Assembly (NCBI RefSeq): GCF_000685015.1
Contig: NZ_BAYA01000003.1
Span: 434,001-498,000 of the forward strand
Direction of reading: 5' to 3'
DNA: 64,000 bases
Origin: Paraburkholderia bannensis NBRC 103871
Lineage (GTDB): Bacteria; Pseudomonadota; Gammaproteobacteria; Burkholderiales; Burkholderiaceae
How positions within the stretch are numbered: the stretch's first letter is position 1; each line of letters opens with the position of its first letter. The position numbers and the translations under genes are program-made. Below are positions 1 to 6,802 of the stretch, piece after piece. Below the pieces are notes generated by a model, which was not told the DNA's origin, ran no database searches, and worked only from the letters and a program-made list of their open reading frames with translations.

Positions 1-6
1 TCGCCA

Positions 7-1014
7 TCAACGCACGAGAAAGCCGTAGGTCAGCGGATCGCGCTCGTCGACGATCCATTGCGCGAAGCCACAAATATAGGCCTCGCCTTCGACCTCGGGG
101 ATTACGGCCGGAATACCCTGCACCGTGGTTTCCTTCAACACGCGCCCCTTGAACACCGTGCCGACGATCGACTCGTTCACCAGCGTTTCGCTGGCCTTGA
201 GTTCGCCGCGCTGATAAAGCTGCGCCACGCGCCCGCCCGTGCCCGAACCGGTAGGAGAACGATCGACTTCGCGATCGGCGAACACGCAGCAATTCGCCTG
301 CGTCGAGCCTTCGTGACGCGGCGCGTTGGCGATGATCGTGCCGTAAATGTGGTTGATCTCGGGAATCTCGGGATGCTGCACGGGAAAGGCCTGGTTTGCA
401 GCGGCTTTCACTTCGGCGCCGAAGCGGATCAACTGCTCGACCGCCGCTTCCCGCACCGGCAAGTCGAACGGCGCGCCATCGACGTAGAAATAAAACGCGC
501 CGCCATAGGCGATATCGCCCGTCACCTTGCCGAACGTGGGCGTCTCCACGGTCACGTCGCGCTTCCACAAAAACGACGGCACGTTGACGAAGCGCACCGT
601 GCCCGCGTGCTCGCCGTCCCACTTCACGAAAGCTTCGATGAAACCGCACGGCGCATCGATGCCGACCCGCGTTTCGGGAACCGTGCGCTGCACCCAGCCC
701 AGTTCGACCGCCGCTGTCGACAGTGCGATCACGCCGTGGCCGCAATGGTCGCTATAGCCCTCGTTATGCAGGAAGATCACACCGAAGTCGGCCCCCGGCG
801 ACACCGGCTCGGTGAGGTAGCCGCCGTACATGTCCGCATGGCCGCGCGGCTCGAACATGAGCGCGCGGCGAATATCGTCGGCGTGCTCCTTGAGCCACGC
901 GCGGCGCTGGACGATCGTGTCGCCGGGCAGGCGCGGCAGGCCGCTCGTGACGATGCGGAACGCCTCGCCGCCGGTGTGAACCTCGACGGTCGAAATGGTG
1001 CGGGTCGGTTTCAT
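7..1014 (-). CDS. trans-3-hydroxy-L-proline dehydratase (proline racemase family)
   Basis: The 335-residue protein belongs to the proline racemase fold family. The first catalytic cysteine is present in DHCGHGVIAL (Cys91). The second active-site position, Cys in racemases and 4-hydroxyproline epimerases, is Thr255 in DRSPTGSGTGG. From knowledge of the family, a Cys/Thr pair marks trans-3-hydroxy-L-proline dehydratases, which form pyrroline-2-carboxylate, rather than epimerases. The ATG is preceded by an AGGAG-type ribosome site. It lies 45 bp downstream of a LivK-type binding protein in the same direction, so the two probably form an uptake-plus-dehydration operon. The dehydratase assignment rests on one residue; the family assignment is secure. 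Confidence 0.85.
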   Translation of the reverse strand: MKPTRTISTVEVHTGGEAFRIVTSGLPRLPGDTIVQRRAWLKEHADDIRRALMFEPRGHADMYGGYLTEPVSPGADFGVIFLHNEGYSDHCGHGVIALSTAAVELGWVQRTVPETRVGIDAPCGFIEAFVKWDGEHAGTVRFVNVPSFLWKRDVTVETPTFGKVTGDIAYGGAFYFYVDGAPFDLPVREAAVEQLIRFGAEVKAAANQAFPVQHPEIPEINHIYGTIIANAPRHEGSTQANCCVFADREVDRSPTGSGTGGRVAQLYQRGELKASETLVNESIVGTVFKGRVLKETTVQGIPAVIPEVEGEAYICGFAQWIVDERDPLTYGFLVR

Positions 1015-1059
1015 GAATTCAGATGCTCTCCTGCCAGGTGATTGCGCATTGCCCTGCGT

Positions 1060-2178
1060 TTACGGTGCGAACGGAACCGGCAAGCCGTTGCGAATGACGT
1101 ACACGGTGGTCGGCGCGCCCTTCAGGTCGCCCTTCGCGTCGAACGAATAGGTGCCCGCCACGCCCTTGTACTCTTCCTTGCCAAGCTGGTCGATGAGCTT
1201 CGCCTTGTCCGTGGTCGTGCCCGCCTTGACCATCGCATCGGCCAGCATCTTCACGCCGTCGTAGTAGTTGACCGCGTAGACCTGCGTGTCGATGTGATAG
1301 GTGTCGTGGTACTTCTTGAGGAACTCGCGGCCCGCGGCCGTCTTGTCGAGCGCCACGCCGCCCTGCGCGCAATAGACGATCGAGGCGGCGTCGCCAGCGA
1401 CCTTGCCCATATCGGCGGAACAGATGCCGTCGCCGCCCAGCAGCTTCGCGCGCAGGCCGCGCTGGCGCATCTGTTTGGCCATCGGCGCGCCTTGCGCCGC
1501 ATAGCCGCCGAAGAAGATCACGTCCGGATTCTCGCCCTTGATCGCCGTGAGAATGCCGAGAAAATCCGTGGCCTGCGAATTGGTGAACTGGTGATCGACG
1601 ATCTTCAGACCATTGGCCTTGGCGACCTGCTCGAACTGCTGCGCGACGCCCTGCCCGTAAGCCGTGCGATCGTCGACGATGGCGGCGGTTTTCGCGTGCA
1701 GTGTCTTGACCGCGAATTCGGCCATCGTGCCGCCCAGTTGCTCGTCGCTCGCGCCGATCCGGAAGATGTTCTTGAAGCCCTGCTGCGTGAGCGCGGGGTT
1801 CGATGCGACCGGCAACATCGGAATGCCCGCGTTGCTATAGACGCGCGACGCGGGAATCGCGACGCCCGAGTTGTACGGCCCCACCACGGCGACCACTTTC
1901 TCGTCGACGAGATTCTGGGCCACCTGCACGCCCACTTTCGGATCCGCCTGGTCGTCCTGCGAGTCCAGTTTGAACGTCACCGCCTTGCCGGCGACGGTGA
2001 CGTGCTGCTTGTTCAGCTCATCGATCGCAAGACGCGCGCCATTCTCGTTGTCCTTGCCATTGGCGGCCTGTGGGCCCGTCAACGGCGCGGAATGGCCGAT
2101 GACAACGACTTCCTGCGCGTGCGCGGCGGCCGCGCCGAAGGCCGCCAGGGCGGCCAGAGCAGTCATGAGATGGCGCAT
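1060..2178 (-). CDS. branched-chain amino-acid type ABC transporter periplasmic binding protein (LivK-like)
   Basis: The 372-residue protein has a classical signal peptide (MRHLMTALAALAAF, then AHAQ at about residue 22) and a type I periplasmic-binding fold, with the LivK-like start VVVIGHSAPLTGPQA and a later VVGPYNSGVA segment. It should capture an amino acid in the periplasm for a Liv-type importer. No permease or ATPase gene lies in the visible part of this locus, so these are either left of the window or supplied elsewhere. Its position directly upstream of the hydroxyproline dehydratase suggests a hydroxyproline or similar imino acid as ligand; that is inference. The leader carries a perfect inverted repeat just before the start codon. 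Confidence 0.88.
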   Translation of the reverse strand: MRHLMTALAALAAFGAAAAHAQEVVVIGHSAPLTGPQAANGKDNENGARLAIDELNKQHVTVAGKAVTFKLDSQDDQADPKVGVQVAQNLVDEKVVAVVGPYNSGVAIPASRVYSNAGIPMLPVASNPALTQQGFKNIFRIGASDEQLGGTMAEFAVKTLHAKTAAIVDDRTAYGQGVAQQFEQVAKANGLKIVDHQFTNSQATDFLGILTAIKGENPDVIFFGGYAAQGAPMAKQMRQRGLRAKLLGGDGICSADMGKVAGDAASIVYCAQGGVALDKTAAGREFLKKYHDTYHIDTQVYAVNYYDGVKMLADAMVKAGTTTDKAKLIDQLGKEEYKGVAGTYSFDAKGDLKGAPTTVYVIRNGLPVPFAP

Positions 2179-2181
2179 GGC

Positions 2182-2214
2182 TTGGTCTCACAAAATTGGT
2201 TTTGGAGAGACCAA
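2182..2214 (-). promoter_or_regulatory. inverted repeat in the leader of the livK-like operon
   Basis: Perfect 8-bp arms TTGGTCTC (2182-2189) and GAGACCAA (2207-2214) are separated by 17 bp and end 4 bp before the start codon of the binding protein. The proximal arm overlaps where the ribosome site should be. It could be an operator or an RNA hairpin that hides the translation start. Confidence 0.45.
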
Positions 2215-2398
2215 TGTATTTCAATAGTGGTGCTACTTCAAGCACTTTTCAAAAATAGCCAGTCGATTTGGTTCCAGGAGAAACCATTACTGGCTAACCT
2301 CGTCGGGGAAGTGGTTCTCTACTGCGATACCGGCTGGCCGCCCCTCACGGGCGCGGGCCATCAACCCGATCGACTATACTTGGCACTTTTTGACCGAA

Positions 2399-2752
2399 AT
2401 GACCGCTACCTCCACGCAACCGATCCAGCCGGGCAACGTCTTCAAGGACAACCTCGCGCAACTGCCCGCCATCGACGGCATCGAGCGCATCGACCTGGTC
2501 AACGGCCAGGGCGCAGTGGTGTCGACGATCGAAAACAAGCCGGGCAAACAAGGCTCGCTGGCTGTCTATCACTACCTGAAACGGGTGTTCGGTTCGCTCG
2601 ACGCGCAAGCCGCGGAGCACGGTCTCGCCGTATTCGCCGAGCACACCGCCGACGCACGCAACCGTCCCGGCGCGCACCCGAACGTCGATCGCCTGCTGGA
2701 AGTGGCGGCGGGCGGCGAGGCGCTGCGCATCGACGTGATCGCCGCCGCCTGA
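2399..2752 (+). CDS. small cytoplasmic protein, probable DUF2322 family
   Basis: A 117-residue soluble protein without signal peptide or membrane segment. The motifs FKDNLAQLPAIDGIERIDL and IENKPGKQGSLAVYHYL look like the DUF2322 family as I remember it; function unknown. I chose the ATG at 2399; a TTG three codons earlier is possible. No clear ribosome site is visible, but a good -10 box (TATACT, 2375-2380) lies only 18 bp upstream, so the leader may be very short. A rho-independent terminator follows. It is read divergently from the livK-like gene and sits alone on the plus strand. Confidence 0.65.
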   Translation: MTATSTQPIQPGNVFKDNLAQLPAIDGIERIDLVNGQGAVVSTIENKPGKQGSLAVYHYLKRVFGSLDAQAAEHGLAVFAEHTADARNRPGAHPNVDRLLEVAAGGEALRIDVIAAA

Positions 2753-2765
2753 GGTTTTCTCGCGC

Positions 2766-2793
2766 AAGCGGTGGCGCAATGCCGCCGCTTTTT
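2766..2793 (+). terminator. rho-independent terminator
   Basis: A 10-bp stem (AAGCGGTGGC with GCCGCCGCTT, one G-T pair) and a five-base loop, followed by a T run, directly after the DUF2322-like gene. Confidence 0.8.
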
Positions 2794-2816
2794 GTATAGC
2801 CTCGCCAGGCTCACGC

Positions 2817-3662
2817 ATGCTCAAGACCACGGAGTTCTACCGCACGGGCGCACTGGAAGTCGCGCGCATCCGGGCCTCGGGCACGGCGGAGTTTCCGCGT
2901 CATACGCACGCCGAATATGTGATCAGCGCGACGTTGTCGGGCAGCGAGGACGTGTGGCTCGATGGCAAGACGTTCAGTTCGCCCGCAGGTACGGCGACGG
3001 TCTATAACCCTTTCGCGATCCAGGCCTCGGCGTTCGATCCCGCGCGGGGCGATACTGAATTTGTTTCGTTGTACCTGGAACCTCAATTGCTCGCTGAAGT
3101 CGCCAGTGCGAACGGTTTCACGTCGCGTGATGGCGCGCAGGAGGTCAGCCAGGGCGTGTTTGCCGACACGTCGCTGCATCGGCGTATCGTCGATCTTTAT
3201 CTCGCGACGCGTGCGCTCGGCGCAGATCGCAATGCGCAGCCGGATACGCTCGAATACGACACAGCGCTGACGGAACTTGCTGCGGCTTTACTCGCTAACG
3301 GCCGTACTCATGCCCCGCAAACGCACGTCGAACGTGTGAGCGTACAACGCCTCGACGGCGTTCGGGCCTTCATGCGCGAACGGCTGGACGCGCCCGTCAA
3401 ACTCGATGAGCTTGCAACCATCGCCGAAGTCAGCAAGTTTCATCTGATCCGCGCATTCAAGGACACGTTCGGCATGTCGCCGGGCAAGTACCACATGCAG
3501 TTGCGCCTGATTGAAGCGCGCCGGCTGCTGCGCGCGGGCGTGAGCATCGCGGACGCCGCGTTCGCACTGGGCTTTTACGATCAGAGCCACTTCATCAACG
3601 CATTCCGCAAGGCGCTGGGCGTGAGCCCGCTGCGCTTTGCTATGGCGCGACGCCCAGAATAA
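2817..3662 (+). CDS. AraC family transcriptional regulator
   Basis: The 281-residue protein has an N-terminal cupin-like sensor half (FPRHTHAEYVISATLSG near residue 25) and a C-terminal double helix-turn-helix of AraC type (LDELATIAEVSKFHLIRAF, then FGMSPGKYHMQLR and ADAAFALGFYDQSHFINAF). This arrangement is common in regulators next to the exporter they control. Its 3' end overlaps the convergent LysE-type exporter gene by 23 bp. The target is unknown; the LysE neighbour is the obvious candidate by position. Confidence 0.9.
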   Translation: MLKTTEFYRTGALEVARIRASGTAEFPRHTHAEYVISATLSGSEDVWLDGKTFSSPAGTATVYNPFAIQASAFDPARGDTEFVSLYLEPQLLAEVASANGFTSRDGAQEVSQGVFADTSLHRRIVDLYLATRALGADRNAQPDTLEYDTALTELAAALLANGRTHAPQTHVERVSVQRLDGVRAFMRERLDAPVKLDELATIAEVSKFHLIRAFKDTFGMSPGKYHMQLRLIEARRLLRAGVSIADAAFALGFYDQSHFINAFRKALGVSPLRFAMARRPE

Positions 3663-4290
3663 GCGTCCGATACCCCGACGTCACGACCTGGAACGCGAAG
3701 AACGCGAACAGCGCCGCCGACGCGAAATAGCAGAACGACAGCCCACGCGCGCCAAAGCGCTTGCCGCCCTGGCGAGCGACGAAGCACACCGCCACAGTCC
3801 ACGCCACGCCTGCCGCGAAGAAGCCGCCGAGAAAGCTGCCCGTGGCCTGCCAGCCGCTCACGCCCGACTGCGCGATCAGCGAGCCGCCCACCGCCGCGAA
3901 CCACACAATCGCCGATGGCGACGACAGCGCGAGCAGCGCGCCCTTCGCGAGTTGCTGCAACGGCGAGCCTTGATCCTCGCGCGATTGCTCGACAGAGCCC
4001 GCGCGCACCGATGCCATCGCGGACCGGATCATCTTCACGGCCAGCACCGCCAGCACGACCGATCCGCCCAGCCACATGCCCCAGCGCACGGCCGAAAACT
4101 GCAGCAGCGCCGTCATGCCCGCGAGCGCGAGCACCGCGTAAATCAGGTCGCCGAAGCACGAGCCGAGGCCCAGCCAGAAGCCGTTCCAGTAACCGCGCTG
4201 CATGGCGAGGTTCATCATCGCAATGTTGGCGATGCCGATATCGAGGCACAGCGAAAGAGAAAGCAGAAAGCCGTTGGTTGCGGGGTTCAT
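3640..4290 (-). CDS. LysE/RhtB family amino-acid exporter
   Basis: A 216-residue inner-membrane protein with about six hydrophobic segments and the length typical of LysE/RhtB exporters. The first helix (GFLLSLSLCLDIGIANIA), the glycine-rich GSCFGDLIYAVLALAG and the later SSPSAIVWFAAVGG segment fit the family. It probably exports an amino acid or related metabolite; the substrate cannot be read from the sequence. It is convergent with the AraC regulator and their ends overlap. The ATG at 4290 is the first in-frame start giving a normal N-terminus. Confidence 0.85.
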   Translation of the reverse strand: MNPATNGFLLSLSLCLDIGIANIAMMNLAMQRGYWNGFWLGLGSCFGDLIYAVLALAGMTALLQFSAVRWGMWLGGSVVLAVLAVKMIRSAMASVRAGSVEQSREDQGSPLQQLAKGALLALSSPSAIVWFAAVGGSLIAQSGVSGWQATGSFLGGFFAAGVAWTVAVCFVARQGGKRFGARGLSFCYFASAALFAFFAFQVVTSGYRTLILGVAP

Positions 4291-4579
4291 GACGTGACGA
4301 AAGCGCGAGCAAAGTCGCGATCATGCGGCACACTGTGAGCGATGTATTGGAAGAAATTGCGGCGGGGTTGTTGGAGGTGTTAAAGACGCCGTATCCGAGT
4401 CCGATCGGTAGTGCATACCTGGCGGTGGGAGCGTCGATCCACAGACCGATACTTCCCCCCGAAACGGGCGGATTAGGTCTGACCGAAGCAACTGCCTGGA
4501 ATCGCCCACTGCCAAATCAACGTTTGCAGAAATCTGGTAAATACATGCCACTCTTCGACAGCTCGCAAGGATTATTTAA

Positions 4580-4954
4580 ATGGCATATAACGGCGCTAGT
4601 GCGGCGGCTTACGCGTTTAATCACGCACAACCCGCTAGTACGGGGCACTGCGCGAAGTACGTTCGACACGCGATTCAATTCGGCGGCGTCGTGGTGACGT
4701 CAACTGAATTGGCGAAGAATTACGGCCCGAACCTACTAGCGGCTGGCTTTTACGAGGTTACCGGCGCACCGGTCAAAGGCGATGTTGCCGTGATACAGGC
4801 AATCAGCGGACACCCTGCCGGTCACATGGCAATATTCAACGGGAATATCTGGATTTCGGATTTTCGCCAAACGCATCCGGGGCCGAACGGGTTCTATCCC
4901 AGCCAGGCGTACCGCACGGCGCATCCGCCGTACAAAATTTACCGTCACGACTGA
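4580..4954 (+). CDS. small cysteine peptidoglycan hydrolase-like protein (NlpC/P60 or CHAP type), candidate effector
   Basis: A 124-residue protein without signal peptide. Cys24 in TGHCAKYVRHAIQFGG starts a predicted helix, His82 is in HPAGHMAIFNG and Asp94 in WISDF. This order and spacing match the Cys-His-Asp arrangement of NlpC/P60 and CHAP amidases, which cut peptidoglycan peptides or amide bonds. Antibacterial type VI amidase effectors have the same size and lack signal peptides. An AAGGA ribosome site lies 8 bp upstream. The next gene, 3 bp downstream, encodes a small exported protein, as expected for an effector with its periplasmic immunity protein. Codon use is visibly less GC-biased than in neighbours, suggesting transfer. 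No type VI genes are in the window. The fold is fairly secure; the effector role is inference. Confidence 0.65.
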   Translation: MAYNGASAAAYAFNHAQPASTGHCAKYVRHAIQFGGVVVTSTELAKNYGPNLLAAGFYEVTGAPVKGDVAVIQAISGHPAGHMAIFNGNIWISDFRQTHPGPNGFYPSQAYRTAHPPYKIYRHD

Positions 4955-4957
4955 TCT

Positions 4958-5401
4958 ATGAAGCGTCTTCTCCCGATTTTTGCATTCTGCCTGCTTGCCT
5001 TAGCGCACAACGCCTTCGCAGCGGGCGCGTCCGACACCCCGGAATCGCGAGCGAGCGAGTTCTATACGTGGTACCTGAAGACCGGCGCTGACCTGACCTT
5101 CCCGCTGCTCAAGCCGGGCATCCTGGATTACGTCGCCAAAGATACAGTCACCAAACTGCGGAGCGACTACAAACACAACCGCCTGCCCGAAGACGTCGAT
5201 TATTTTCTGAAGGTGCAGGACGAAGACGACCAGGACTGGTTGAGCCACATTGCGCCCCGTCAGGTCACGATGATGGGTGACGTTGCGGTGGTGCCCGTCA
5301 TGTTCGGTTCAAAGAACCAATCAGGTGTTGTCGTGTTCATGCGCAAGATTGCAGGCGTGTGGAAGATCACGAAGGTTGCAAGCACGTTCGATTACCGCTA
5401 A
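4958..5401 (+). CDS. exported small protein, DUF3828-like, candidate immunity partner
   Basis: A 147-residue protein with a clear signal peptide (MKRLLPIFAFCLLALAHNAFA), so it is periplasmic. The mature part starts with SRASEFYTWYLKT and ends with a beta-rich VAVVPVMFGSKNQSGVVVF...GVWKITKV pattern, which resembles DUF3828 proteins. It begins 3 bp after the hydrolase-like gene with no good ribosome site of its own, so translation is probably coupled, and a strong terminator closes the pair. Location, size and coupling fit an immunity protein that blocks the hydrolase in the periplasm. The function is inferred from context only. Confidence 0.62.
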   Translation: MKRLLPIFAFCLLALAHNAFAAGASDTPESRASEFYTWYLKTGADLTFPLLKPGILDYVAKDTVTKLRSDYKHNRLPEDVDYFLKVQDEDDQDWLSHIAPRQVTMMGDVAVVPVMFGSKNQSGVVVFMRKIAGVWKITKVASTFDYR

Positions 5402-5418
5402 TCGTCCGACGACAAATA

Positions 5419-5450
5419 GAAAAAGCCGTGCGATGTCGTACGGCTTTTTT
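5419..5450 (+). terminator. rho-independent terminator
   Basis: AAAAAGCCGT and ACGGCTTTTT form a 10-bp stem around a ten-base loop, followed by Ts, 18 bp after the DUF3828-like gene. It works in either direction. Confidence 0.85.
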
Positions 5451-5619
5451 CATTTCCAACTCAACGAACGCCGTTACTCACTGGGCCGCTCAAGCGCTTC
5501 TGTGATTCGCTCCAGTGCATCGGCAATCCTCAAAACGTCGCTGGCGAAAGAACTGGACAGCCCGCACGCTATCTCGTAGCGTTGAGCCGCGGTTTATAGA
5601 ACCTAAAAAGGAGCGCTGC

Positions 5620-6171
5620 ATGAACGACTCGAACACCGACATCGCAGTCCGCCGCCTGAGCGCGAATGAAGCCGCTGCGAGCCTCGATGCGCTCGCCGAC
5701 GTGCTGATCGATTGCGTCGATGGCGGTGCTTCCGTCAGCTTCATGGCGCCGCTCGCGCGCGAAACGGCGCTCGCATTCTGGAAGCGCGTAGCCGACGGCG
5801 TCGCCGCAAACGAACGCATCCTGCTGGTCGCCGAAGACGCGCAAGGCCGCATCGTCGGCACGGTGCAGCTCGTCACGGCGCAGCCCGAAAACCAGCCGCA
5901 TCGTGCCGATGTCGCGAAGATGCTGGTACTGCGCGCGATGCGCCAGCGAGGTATCGGCGCACGGCTGATGCATGCCGTCGATACCCACGCTCAGCAGGCG
6001 AGCAAGACGGTGCTGGTGCTCGACACCGTCACAGGCGGCGACGCCGAGCGGCTTTATCAGCGCGCAGGATGGCAGCGCGCGGGCACGGTGCCGGACTATG
6101 CGCTGATGCCCGAAGGCGGCTTATGTGCGACGACGTTCTACTATAAGCAACTCGATCCCGCGCGCCCGTAA
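5620..6171 (+). CDS. GNAT family N-acetyltransferase
   Basis: A 183-residue GCN5-related acetyltransferase. The acetyl-CoA binding segment is MLVLRAMRQRGIGARLMHAV (the Q/RxxGxG/A loop is QRGIGA), preceded by the beta strand IVGTVQLVTAQPEN and followed by LVLDTVTGGDAERLYQRAGW. I start it at the ATG at 5620, which has AAGGAG 6 bp upstream; the open frame extends further up without a better start. The substrate is unknown. It is followed 42 bp later by a second, unrelated-looking GNAT gene in the same direction, so the two may be cotranscribed. Confidence 0.85.
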   Translation: MNDSNTDIAVRRLSANEAAASLDALADVLIDCVDGGASVSFMAPLARETALAFWKRVADGVAANERILLVAEDAQGRIVGTVQLVTAQPENQPHRADVAKMLVLRAMRQRGIGARLMHAVDTHAQQASKTVLVLDTVTGGDAERLYQRAGWQRAGTVPDYALMPEGGLCATTFYYKQLDPARP

Positions 6172-6213
6172 TGGCGTCGCAAGTACCACAAGGAATCAGG
6201 AGCGCTTATAACA

Positions 6214-6783
6214 ATGTCCACCCTAAATATTCCCCCTACCGGCCTGGTAACCGACCGCTTGAATTTGCAGCCACTCAATCCCGCCGATGCTGCGGAACTG
6301 CTGCAATATCAACTCGATAACCGGCAGCATTTGCAGCCATGGGAGCCGTTGCGCGACGACGTGTTCTACACCATCGAGGCGATACAGCGCAGAATCGCGG
6401 GTATGGTGCAGCAGATGCACGAAGGCAACGCGCTTTATCTTCTGATTCGGGACGCCCAACGTCAGTCAGTAATTGGGGAATGCAATTTTACGAATATCGT
6501 GCGCGGCCCCTTTCAGGCCTGCCACCTTGGGTTTTCCATCTCGGCAAGCGCTCAGGGGAAAGGGCTGATGCATGAAGCGCTGGAGCACGCACTCGCCTTT
6601 GTCTTCGAAACCTGCGCGCTTCATCGAGTGATGGCGAACTATCGCCCTGAGAATATCCGCAGCGGGAAGTTGCTGGCGCGTCTCGGCTTTGAAACCGAAG
6701 GGACTGCACGCGCCTATCTAAAGATCAATGGCAACTGGGCCGATCACGTCCTGACTTCCTGCATCAACGACAAGATGCAATGA
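6214..6783 (+). CDS. RimJ/RimL-type GNAT N-acetyltransferase
   Basis: A 189-residue protein matching the ribosomal-protein alanine N-acetyltransferase group: LVTDRLNLQPLNPADA at the start, IGECNFTNIVRGPFQACHLGF, then HRVMANYRPENIRSGKLLARLGF near residue 150. RimJ itself acetylates ribosomal protein S5, but close homologues act on other amino termini, so the substrate is open. It uses an AGGAGC-like ribosome site and follows the other GNAT gene closely. Convergent with the sulfatase gene, 19 bp between their ends. Confidence 0.83.
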   Translation: MSTLNIPPTGLVTDRLNLQPLNPADAAELLQYQLDNRQHLQPWEPLRDDVFYTIEAIQRRIAGMVQQMHEGNALYLLIRDAQRQSVIGECNFTNIVRGPFQACHLGFSISASAQGKGLMHEALEHALAFVFETCALHRVMANYRPENIRSGKLLARLGFETEGTARAYLKINGNWADHVLTSCINDKMQ

Positions 6784-6802
6784 GGCCCGCCGCGTGCGCT
6801 AA

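Noticed and set aside
7..1014. Proline racemase or 4-hydroxyproline epimerase activity for the first gene
   Set aside because: The second catalytic Cys is replaced by Thr, which is incompatible with two-base racemisation in this family.
1042..2799. A 585-codon open frame antisense to the livK-like gene
   Set aside because: Arg-rich shadow with no recognisable domain; the opposite strand has a clear signal peptide and binding-protein fold.
4323..4697. A 124-codon frame overlapping the start of the hydrolase-like gene
   Set aside because: No ribosome site or family resemblance; the frame at 4580 has AAGGA and an enzyme motif.
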